Source: Agrobacterium albertimagni AOL15
Lineage (GTDB): Bacteria > Pseudomonadota > Alphaproteobacteria > Rhizobiales > Rhizobiaceae
NCBI RefSeq assembly: GCF_000300855.1
Contig: NZ_ALJF01000020.1
Span: 1 to 40,267, forward strand
Length of the DNA: 40,267 bases
Reading direction: 5' to 3'
Shown here one piece after another: positions 16,601 through 23,825 of the stretch (positions are counted from its first letter, which is position 1; every line of letters begins with the position of its first letter). A model generated the notes under the pieces. It did no database searches, had not been told where the DNA came from, and saw only the letters and a list, made by a program, of their open reading frames with translations. The translations under genes were made by a program, and so were the position numbers.

Positions 16601-17633
16601 GACGACCCTGCGCTCCGTCGCCGACCTCGTGGCACAAGGCCTCGTTCGCGAGGAGGAAACCACAAGGCTCAACGCCGTGGCTGAGCGCTACGCGATAGCG
16701 CTCACCCCCACGGTCCGTGCCCTGATCGACCCGACAGATCCGCACGATCCCATCGCAGCCCAGTATATTCCATCGGCAGCCGAGCTGGTCGATCATCCGG
16801 CAGAGCGCCTCGATCCCATCGGCGACCATCCGCATTCGCCTGTCGAGGGTATCGTTCACCGTTATCCTGACCGGGTTCTCCTCAAGCTCGTGCATGTCTG
16901 TCCGGTCTATTGCCGCTTCTGCTTCCGTCGGGAAATGGTCGGCCCTCAGGGCGACGGCAGCCTTACCGGTGAGCGCCTGGAGACCGCGCTCGACTACATC
17001 GCGGCGAATACGGGCATCTGGGAGGTCATCCTGACCGGCGGCGATCCGTTGATCCTGTCTCCGCGACGCCTGCGGGACGTATCCGAGCGTCTGGCTGCCA
17101 TGGATCACGTGAGGGTCCTGCGGATCCACACCCGCGTGCCGGCCGTCGATCCCGAGCGCATCACAGCCGAGATGGTCGAGGCGCTGACGCTGAGCGGCAA
17201 GAGCGTGATCCTCGCGCTCCACGCCAACCATCCCCGAGAACTGACGCCGGAGGTGCGGGCGGCCTGTCGACGTCTGAGCGCCGGCGGCGTCCAGCTGGTC
17301 AGCCAGAGCGTACTTCTCAAGGGCGTGAATGATGACGCCGATACGTTGACGGCGCTGATGCGCGGCTTTGTCGAGACAGGCGTGAAGCCCTACTATCTGC
17401 ATCACCCCGACATGGCGCCGGGCACCGGCCACTTCCGCCTGTCGGTCGCGGAAGGGCAGGCTCTGATGCGGGAGCTTCGCACGCGGATATCCGGCATCTG
17501 CATCCCACACTATATTCTCGATCTGCCCGGCGGGCACGGCAAGGTGGCCCTCGGCGAAGACGCAGTCCGCGATCTCGGTGATGGGCGGTACGCAGTGCGA
17601 GACCGCAACGGCCAGGAACATCTCTATCCTTAA
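16593..17633 (+). CDS. epmB: EF-P beta-lysylation protein, lysine 2,3-aminomutase family
   Basis: A radical SAM, PLP-dependent enzyme (YjeK) that converts L-alpha-lysine to (R)-beta-lysine for EpmA. In 346 residues it has the cluster motif C103-VYC107-RFC110, the SAM-contacting GGDPL at 149-153, and the PLP Lys317 in PGGHGK, as in lysine aminomutases. It lacks the long N-terminal extension of clostridial catabolic enzymes, consistent with EpmB. The start is TTG at 16593, overlapping the end of epmA by 8 bases. epmC, the hydroxylase of enterobacteria, is not in this window and is generally absent outside gammaproteobacteria. Confidence 0.94.
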   Translation: MAETTLRSVADLVAQGLVREEETTRLNAVAERYAIALTPTVRALIDPTDPHDPIAAQYIPSAAELVDHPAERLDPIGDHPHSPVEGIVHRYPDRVLLKLVHVCPVYCRFCFRREMVGPQGDGSLTGERLETALDYIAANTGIWEVILTGGDPLILSPRRLRDVSERLAAMDHVRVLRIHTRVPAVDPERITAEMVEALTLSGKSVILALHANHPRELTPEVRAACRRLSAGGVQLVSQSVLLKGVNDDADTLTALMRGFVETGVKPYYLHHPDMAPGTGHFRLSVAEGQALMRELRTRISGICIPHYILDLPGGHGKVALGEDAVRDLGDGRYAVRDRNGQEHLYP

Positions 17634-17750
17634 GCACCAGCGCTTACCGGCAGACCATGCGCGATCAGCGGCACCGTTTCCGGCCTGTTAAGCTTTCATG
17701 CACACCATGGCGCGGTTTGGGGCAAAGCATCGGCGGACGGGACAACAGCA

Positions 17751-19445
17751 GTGGTGGACATTTCGGCTTCGAGGATGCGTGATCGAAAAACGCTGCCTCA
17801 TCATCTATCGTCACCAATCACCTGGCTCTGGCTGACGGTCGCCGCTCATTTCGTCCTGCTCATGCTCCCGCTAGCCGTCCCGATCGGCCCGATGTACTGG
17901 GACACCTATATCTATCTGGATGCCGCACAGCGCATCCGAATGGGCCAGATCCCTAGCCTCGACTTTTCCACGCCCGTAGGCGCCTTGGGCTACTACCTCT
18001 TCGCCTGGGGCCTGGATCTCTTCCCGCGAGCGCAACCGCTTCTTCTCGTCCAATGGTCACAACTCGCGGTCACTGCACCGCTGATGACGCTGGTACTCAT
18101 CGACGCCGAAAAGAAAAGCCGCGCCACGGCTTTCCTCCTGCTGATCCCCTTTCTGGTCTTTGCCGCCTTCCCGGCCAATGCCCAGTTCTTCCATTCCTAC
18201 CCGGGGCTTGACGGCTTTGGCATCTACAACCGGCAAACCTCGCTTCTTCTCTATGTGCTGACATCAGGCCTTGTCTTCATGCGCGGTGGCCCGCGCTTTG
18301 CGCTTTTCTGCGCCCTGGCCATGCTGGCCCTGTTTCTCACCAAGATCACAGGCTTTCTCGTCGGCGGCCTGATCGGCCTCGGAGCCCTGCTCGCCGGCCG
18401 TATTTCACTTGGCAATCTCATACTCGCCGCCATCGCCTTTCTGCTTCCGTTGGTCGTCATCGAACTCGGCACCGGCATGATTTCGGCCTATATCCGGGAC
18501 ATCTTGAACCTGATCGCGATGAATCAGGATGCCTTGCTGCCGCGTTTCCTGACCGTCGCCTCGGGCAAGCTCGACGTGCTGATGCCGGCAGGTCTGCTTC
18601 TGCTCATGATGATCTGGGCGGATCTCAACTATGCATCGGAGCAGAGGCGTTTTTTCGACCGGTCTTTCTGGTGGTTCGGCATCTCCCTGCTCGGCGGAAC
18701 GATCCTCGAAACGCAGAACACGGGTAGCCAAGAGTTCATCTTCATCTGGCCGGTTCTGCTGATGGCTTATGACCGACTGCCCCAAGCGGTCGACCGGACG
18801 AAGATAGCCTTTCTCGTGCTGGCAGCCTTTTGCACCGTTCCCACGGTCAGCAAGGTGGCGCACAAGACCCTGCGATCGGTCGCGGTCGCTCCGACCTACG
18901 TTCAGCCCGATGTACCGCTCCTTCGCAACATGCAGCAGGTCTCGACGCGGCCGGATGTGATGGAGCGGGCAATCATGCTGGAGAACCATTACGCCACCCA
19001 GGGCGCGGCATATGTTGACCTCGCAAACCAGGGACAACTGCCGAGCTGGCAACTCTACAGCGAGCTCGACTATCAAACCTACTGGATCATTTCCGCCGAC
19101 ATCCTGGTCAAGGCGCTTCTGCAGTTCGAGACTGACAACCAGATCCGCCTGCAAAGTCTGATGACCCTTGATTTCGTCAATCCGTTCACCTGGATCCTCG
19201 ACCGCGACGCGACGCGCAAGATCCAGATCGGGGCAGACCCTTTCCGAACCGTGAGACAGGTTTCACCCGAAGCACTGGAAGCGGTTCAAGCGACCGACGG
19301 CGTACTTCGCCCAAAATGCCCTGTCACGACCGGGCGGCGGATGCTTGAAGAGCGCTACCAGGAGGCACTCTCGGGCCGGCAGGTCATTGCGATCGATCCG
19401 TGCTGGGACCTTTTGCTACGGCCGGGCCTTTTGAAGACCCCATGA
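17751..19445 (+). CDS. GT-C-like polytopic membrane protein, candidate glycosyltransferase
   Basis: No exact family is recognised. The 564-residue protein has about ten to eleven hydrophobic segments up to residue ~360, then a soluble C-terminal part of about 200 residues. The first outer loop carries WDTYIYLDAAQRI (residues 50-62) followed by PSLDFSTPVGALGYYL: the acidic loop after helix 1, then a gene-typical D-x-S-TP-G pattern, as in GT-C enzymes that use polyprenyl-phosphate sugars. It converges on the UbiA/DprE1 operon, so a role as transferase for its lipid-linked pentose is a fair inference. Start is uncertain: tandem GTG codons at 17751 and 17754 or ATG 17775; none has a good ribosome site. 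Confidence 0.7.
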   Translation: MVDISASRMRDRKTLPHHLSSPITWLWLTVAAHFVLLMLPLAVPIGPMYWDTYIYLDAAQRIRMGQIPSLDFSTPVGALGYYLFAWGLDLFPRAQPLLLVQWSQLAVTAPLMTLVLIDAEKKSRATAFLLLIPFLVFAAFPANAQFFHSYPGLDGFGIYNRQTSLLLYVLTSGLVFMRGGPRFALFCALAMLALFLTKITGFLVGGLIGLGALLAGRISLGNLILAAIAFLLPLVVIELGTGMISAYIRDILNLIAMNQDALLPRFLTVASGKLDVLMPAGLLLLMMIWADLNYASEQRRFFDRSFWWFGISLLGGTILETQNTGSQEFIFIWPVLLMAYDRLPQAVDRTKIAFLVLAAFCTVPTVSKVAHKTLRSVAVAPTYVQPDVPLLRNMQQVSTRPDVMERAIMLENHYATQGAAYVDLANQGQLPSWQLYSELDYQTYWIISADILVKALLQFETDNQIRLQSLMTLDFVNPFTWILDRDATRKIQIGADPFRTVRQVSPEALEAVQATDGVLRPKCPVTTGRRMLEERYQEALSGRQVIAIDPCWDLLLRPGLLKTP

Positions 19446-19471
19446 AAAAGGCCGGGTGACGAACCCGGCCT
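19445..19471 (-). terminator. Terminator of the minus-strand lipid-sugar operon
   Basis: AGGCCGGGT (19449-19457) pairs with ACCCGGCCT (19463-19471) around a 5-base loop. On the minus strand the stem is followed by TTTTT. It lies about 30 bases past the aminotransferase stop and marks the end of the unit starting at 25264. The stem also directly follows the stop of the convergent GT-C gene. Confidence 0.88.
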
Positions 19472-19500
19472 CCTGATCTTCCCGAACTATCTGTGGCCGA

Positions 19501-20964
19501 TCACTTCACCTGCGCGGTGACGAAGTCCTTCACGATCCGGATGATGCCGCGTGACATCACCTCGTCCAGAGCCGTGATGAACTGGTCGACATGCTCCCGC
19601 TCGCAGATTAGCGGTGGCTCGAGGCGGATGACGTTGCGGTTATACTCGGTGAACGCCACCAGCACGCCGTGATCGCGCAGGAGATGGCTCCCGATGAAGC
19701 CCGGCAGCGAGCCCTTCAGCTTGTCGTCGAGCATCGCGATAACAGGACGCAGAACCAGCGGCATCGTCTGCGAAAAGTCGTGGAACTCGAGCCCCACCAT
19801 CATGCCCTGGCCGCGAACTTCCTTGATCAGGCTGGGGTAACGCGCCTGCAGCACACGCAGCTGATCGAGCAGGTAGTCGCCGACCTCTGCCGTGCGGTCG
19901 ATCAGGCCCTCGTCATAGAGGACGTTGAGCGCTTCGATCGAGGTGATGCAGGCCTCGCCGATGCCGCCAAAGGTCGCCATGGCGTGGATCATCGCCGTCT
20001 TCGGCGTGCCATAGGCCTTCATGTAGACCTCGCGCCGGGCAATCATCGCCGCCATCGCTGTCTTGCCGCCGCCAAGGGACTTGGCGAGCGCGGTCACGTC
20101 AGGGACGACATCGTAATGTTCGAAGGCGTAGAACTTGCCGGTACGGCCGAGACCGCACTGGACTTCGTCAGCCACCCAGAGCACGCCATACTGGTCGCAG
20201 AGCTGGCGCAGCTTCTGCCAGAAGGCAGCATCCGCCTGAATGATGCCGCCACCGCCCTGGACGGTTTCGAGCACGATGACACCGATCTCCGGATCGCTGC
20301 GGAAGGCATTCTCGATCGCTTCGATATCGCCGAACGGTACGCGAACCGTGTTGTCGACCAGCTTGAACTGGCCGCGATAGAGCGAGCCGTCGGTGATCGA
20401 GAGCACGCCCTTCGTCTTGCCGTGGAAGGAATTCTCCGCATAGACGACCTTCGGTTTCTGCGGGCCGGCCGCCCGCTCGGCAACCTTGATCGCAGCCTCC
20501 ATGGCTTCCGATCCGGACGAGCCGAGAAAGACCATGTCGAGATCACCCGGCGAGCAGGCCGCCAGATTATGGGCGAGCGCCGTCGCATATTGCGACATGA
20601 AGGCGATCGCGATCTCGTGGCGCTTCTCGTCCTGGAAAGTCTTGCGCGCTTCGATGATGCGCGGGTGGTTGTGGCCGAAGGCCAGTGAGCCGAAGCCGCC
20701 GAAGAAGTCGAGGATCTTCCGCCCGTTCTGGTCGTAGTAATACATGCCCTCGGCACGCTCGACCTTGATCTTGTGGAAGCCGAGCAGCTTCATGAAATGC
20801 AGCTGACCGGGATTGAGGTGCTGGGTGAACAGGTCGGTCATCTGCGGCAGGTCAAGCGCCTTGGCCTGGTCGACCGACAGCAGGTTCGGCTTTTCGGTTT
20901 TGGCGCGCGGCGCCTTTGCCGCATCGAGGGTCGGCTGTTCGTTCAGTCTGACTGCAGTATTCAT
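19501..20964 (-). CDS. Class III PLP-dependent aminotransferase
   Basis: From ATG 20964, with GAGGAG upstream, the product is 487 residues. The fold-type I class III signature is complete: GSSGSEAMEAA at 148-158 for PLP phosphate, SFHGKTKG near 179, the cofactor Asp266 in ADEVQCGLGRTG, and Schiff-base Lys295 in TALAKSLGGG. The first 55 residues form a family-specific extension. Annotated relatives are called aspartate or acetylornithine-type aminotransferases, but this is not a GABA or ornithine enzyme by context. It is the last gene of the operon with the SDR 10 bases upstream, so it probably works on a sugar or polyol made there. A hopanoid aminotransferase (HpnO-like) is an alternative I cannot exclude. 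Confidence 0.85.
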   Translation of the reverse strand: MNTAVRLNEQPTLDAAKAPRAKTEKPNLLSVDQAKALDLPQMTDLFTQHLNPGQLHFMKLLGFHKIKVERAEGMYYYDQNGRKILDFFGGFGSLAFGHNHPRIIEARKTFQDEKRHEIAIAFMSQYATALAHNLAACSPGDLDMVFLGSSGSEAMEAAIKVAERAAGPQKPKVVYAENSFHGKTKGVLSITDGSLYRGQFKLVDNTVRVPFGDIEAIENAFRSDPEIGVIVLETVQGGGGIIQADAAFWQKLRQLCDQYGVLWVADEVQCGLGRTGKFYAFEHYDVVPDVTALAKSLGGGKTAMAAMIARREVYMKAYGTPKTAMIHAMATFGGIGEACITSIEALNVLYDEGLIDRTAEVGDYLLDQLRVLQARYPSLIKEVRGQGMMVGLEFHDFSQTMPLVLRPVIAMLDDKLKGSLPGFIGSHLLRDHGVLVAFTEYNRNVIRLEPPLICEREHVDQFITALDEVMSRGIIRIVKDFVTAQVK

Positions 20965-20974
20965 CACTGTCTCC

Positions 20975-21985
20975 TCACGCAGCCTTCGATGCTGCGGCCT
21001 GGGGTTCAAGACGGCCTTCGACCGATTTCCGGTATTCGCTATAGGCTGCGATCAGCATGTCCTCGTCGCGATACTGCGGCACCCAGCCGAGTTCGCGTTC
21101 GCCCTTGGACACGTCGAGAATGCACATCTCGTCGGCGATCAGATATTGCTCGGGATCCATCAGCGGCATGTTGATGAGGTCGAGGAAATCGAGCGTGCGC
21201 TTGACTGCCCAAGCGGGCGTCGGCACCAGGATCGACTTCGAGCCCGCATGCTTGACCAGGTCGCCGAGGAGCTTCTTCACCGGCGGCGGGTTGAGCGAGC
21301 CGAGATTGTAGACCTCGTTCGGTACGCCGGCCTTGTAGGCGGCGTGCGCCGCCGAGGCGCAATCGAACACCGAGATGAACTGGTAGGGGTTCTTGCCCGA
21401 ACCGATCATCGGCACCGGCAGGTTGTTGTCGATCAGCTTGAACAGCTTGGCAAGAATGCCGAGACGACCCGGGCCGATGATCAGACGCGGGCGAAACAGG
21501 CTGATATTCATGCCGCGCTTGCGCCAGTCGGCCGCCACTTCCTCGGTCTTCAGCTTCGAAAGCCCGTACTCGCCAAGCGGCTTGCACGGATGGTCCTCCG
21601 TCTGCGGCCAGCTATAGGTATGGCCATAGACCATGTCGGTGGTGAAATGCACCAGCGACTTCGCGCCAGCGGCGTCCATCGCCTTGATGATGTTCTCGGT
21701 GCCGTAATAATTGACCGGGAAGAAGAAGTCGTGCCGTTTGGCGCGCACCTGGATCGGCGACAGCATCTTGGCGGACAGGTTGTAGACCATATCGTCGGCG
21801 CCGATGCCGAGCTTGCGGATCGAATCCGGATCCGTGACATCCGTCGGGACAAAGCGCGCATCACGGTAATGCGGCAGGTCGCTCTTTACGATATCGGCGA
21901 CGACGACCTCGTGACCGTCGGCGAGCAGTCTGGGTGCCAGATAGCGACCAACGAAGCCGTCTCCGCCGAAAATGATGTGTTTCAT
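20975..21985 (-). CDS. NAD-dependent epimerase/dehydratase (extended SDR)
   Basis: A 336-residue Rossmann enzyme. The NAD-binding motif GGDGFVGRYL is at residues 7-16, an acidic residue follows beta-2 (VADIVKSD), and the catalytic set is present with HFTTDMVYG and YGLSK (Tyr-X3-Lys). This is the extended SDR class of nucleotide-sugar epimerases and dehydratases, not the 250-residue classical class of mycobacterial DprE2. In the operon it follows a transporter and precedes an aminotransferase. It could epimerise or reduce the keto-pentose made by the DprE1-like enzyme, or prepare a keto sugar for transamination. The substrate is not known. Confidence 0.85.
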   Translation of the reverse strand: MKHIIFGGDGFVGRYLAPRLLADGHEVVVADIVKSDLPHYRDARFVPTDVTDPDSIRKLGIGADDMVYNLSAKMLSPIQVRAKRHDFFFPVNYYGTENIIKAMDAAGAKSLVHFTTDMVYGHTYSWPQTEDHPCKPLGEYGLSKLKTEEVAADWRKRGMNISLFRPRLIIGPGRLGILAKLFKLIDNNLPVPMIGSGKNPYQFISVFDCASAAHAAYKAGVPNEVYNLGSLNPPPVKKLLGDLVKHAGSKSILVPTPAWAVKRTLDFLDLINMPLMDPEQYLIADEMCILDVSKGERELGWVPQYRDEDMLIAAYSEYRKSVEGRLEPQAAASKAA

Positions 21986-22039
21986 GTTCTAAACCCCGTT
22001 TTCTTCTTGGTTTTTTGTCGTGTCAGATTGGTTTGAAGC

Positions 22040-22462
22040 TCAGGTCTCGACTGCCTTCGCAATCGAGTTGTCTTCCGCCGTCTTAGTGTTGCTGCTGCCG
22101 CTCTGGGCAATCAGGACGGTGCCGATGCAGATGAAGGCGATGCCTGCGATCTTCAGCGTGCCAAGCTCCTCCTTGAAGAGCAGCCAGGCGCAGAGCGCGA
22201 CAGCGACATAGGCAAGGCTGAGGAAGGGATAGGCGAAGGAAAGATCGACCTTCGACAGCACGTAGAGATGCGAGGCCATCGACACCACGAACATGGCGAG
22301 GCCGAAGAAGACCCAGGGATTGAACAGGATCTGGAAGATCCGCTGGATCATCGTATCGGCCGAGAAGCTGATCGGTCCGAGCGTGATCATGCCGTATTTC
22401 AGCATCAGCTGTGCGGCGGCATTGGTCATCACCGTGAACAGGATGAAGGGGATGTATTTCAT
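22040..22462 (-). CDS. SMR/EamA-type four-helix transporter, possible lipid-sugar flippase
   Basis: The 140-residue product has four transmembrane segments (about 4-22, 45-67, 74-93, 99-118) and a short polar tail. It resembles EmrE and especially the ArnE/ArnF half-transporters that move undecaprenyl-phosphate-aminoarabinose across the inner membrane: an N-terminal half with FTVMTNAAAQLMLKYG and a third helix with DLSFAYPFLSLAYV. The conserved acidic residue of drug-exporting EmrE in the first helix is absent. Located between the DprE1-like oxidase and the SDR, it may flip the polyprenyl-phospho-pentose. AGAGGA precedes the ATG. Confidence 0.8.
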   Translation of the reverse strand: MKYIPFILFTVMTNAAAQLMLKYGMITLGPISFSADTMIQRIFQILFNPWVFFGLAMFVVSMASHLYVLSKVDLSFAYPFLSLAYVAVALCAWLLFKEELGTLKIAGIAFICIGTVLIAQSGSSNTKTAEDNSIAKAVET

Positions 22463-22496
22463 GATGTCCTCTCGTCGGATGGTCTGTCCGGTCTCG

Positions 22497-23825
22497 TCAT
22501 GAGTGCGGTGAATTCAGTGCAGCGCGTTGCCAGAAGTTCGATGAGAACCCCGGATCCCGCCAAGTCTCGAGTTCGGACCAGCTGGGAAAGCCGGCCTTGA
22601 AGGTGGCCGGACTCATCCGCTGGTCCTTGTAGGGATTGACGCGACCGCCGGCATCGATCGTCAGTTCGTCGAGCCTCGCAAGGAGCGCAAGAGTTCGCGC
22701 CCCCCGATTGGGGAAATCCATCGTCAGCGTGTAGCCCGGTCGCGGGAACGACAGGAGGCCGGGCGAGCCGACATCGCCGAAGCGCTTCAACACCGTCAGG
22801 AACGAGGCGTGACCAGCATCCCGGCTCGCCTGGAGCAGGAGCGGAATCGTCTGCCGTGCGGCGTCGAACGGAATGACGCTCTGGTGCTGAAAAAGGCCAC
22901 GCGGACCATAGAGCCTGTTCCAGTGGCCCACACCATCGAGCGGATAAAAGAAGCTTCCGTAGCTCGCCCGGTGCACGCCGTGCTTCCGGCTCTTCGCCGT
23001 GAAATAGGCCGCGTTGAAAGCCGAAAGGCTGAGGCGGTTAAGGGCCGAGAAAGGCAGATCGAAGGGAACAGCCAGTCGGCTGGCGCGAGTCTCGACCTTA
23101 CGATTGCCGTTGTCGGCATGATTGCCGGTGATCAACACGCCGCGACCCGCCGAACGCCCGGCGGCCAGTTGGTCGACCCAGGCCACCGCATATTCATTGC
23201 GAAGATCGGCCTGCTCCGCCCTGTCGAAATACTCGTCGAGATGGGCGAACGGCACGACCTCTTCGTCGATATCCAGAGCAGACACGCGCATCAGCTTGAG
23301 CCGAGCCCGCGTGATGATCCCGGTCAGTCCCATGCCCCCGATCGTCGCGGCAAACAGAGCTGGATTGCTCGTCGCCGAACAGTGATGGGTTTCACCGTCG
23401 GAACGCAGAAGCTCGAAGCTCGCAACATGGCAGCCGAAGGTGCCGCGCAGATGGTGGTTCTTGCCGTGGACATCGTTGGCGATGGCCCCGCCGAGCGTCA
23501 CATGGCGCGTTCCCGGTGTCACCGGCAGGAAGAAGCCATGCGGCGCCACCAGAGCGATGATGTCTTCGAGCGTCACGCCAGCGGCGGCGTCAAGGAGACC
23601 GCTTTCGGGATCGAGCGACATATCGGCCGAGGGTGCACGCATCGGCACCAGCGCACCGCCGTCATTGTGGCAGCTGTCCCCATAGGACCGGCCATTGCCG
23701 AACGGCAGAAGCGTCAAGCCAGCGCCATCCGCCGGGCCCCGCAATATCGCGAGGGCGTCGGCCACCGGCAACGCCATGCGCTGCCGCCGATCGACCCGTC
23801 CGAAGCTGTCGAAAGCGCCCAGCAT
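22497..23825 (-). CDS. DprE1-like FAD-linked oxidase (decaprenylphosphoryl-ribose oxidase family)
   Basis: Family role: oxidation of polyprenyl-phospho-ribose at C2' to the 2-keto form, the first half of epimerisation to polyprenyl-phospho-arabinose. The 442-residue protein has the VAO/PCMH FAD domain with GNGRSYGD near 43-50 and GGAIANDVHGKNHH near 112-125, and the substrate domain with YGPRGLFQHQSVIP near 306-319. Lys400 in YKDQR matches the essential Lys418 of mycobacterial DprE1. The place of Cys387, the benzothiazinone target, holds Thr368 (GYTLTMDFP). The ATG at 23825 overlaps the UbiA stop as TGATG; a GTG just before it is the alternative. Alditol oxidase is a less likely reading. Confidence 0.9.
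   Translation of the reverse strand: MLGAFDSFGRVDRRQRMALPVADALAILRGPADGAGLTLLPFGNGRSYGDSCHNDGGALVPMRAPSADMSLDPESGLLDAAAGVTLEDIIALVAPHGFFLPVTPGTRHVTLGGAIANDVHGKNHHLRGTFGCHVASFELLRSDGETHHCSATSNPALFAATIGGMGLTGIITRARLKLMRVSALDIDEEVVPFAHLDEYFDRAEQADLRNEYAVAWVDQLAAGRSAGRGVLITGNHADNGNRKVETRASRLAVPFDLPFSALNRLSLSAFNAAYFTAKSRKHGVHRASYGSFFYPLDGVGHWNRLYGPRGLFQHQSVIPFDAARQTIPLLLQASRDAGHASFLTVLKRFGDVGSPGLLSFPRPGYTLTMDFPNRGARTLALLARLDELTIDAGGRVNPYKDQRMSPATFKAGFPSWSELETWRDPGFSSNFWQRAALNSPHS

Noticed and set aside
16242..17621. 459-codon minus-strand frame
   Set aside because: Antisense to epmA/epmB, whose motifs (CxxxCxxC, PGGHGK, class II motifs) are clear.
17634..17750. Possible terminator or RNA gene after epmB
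   Set aside because: Only a very short AAGC/GCTT pairing is visible; no T tract and no tRNA-like pattern.
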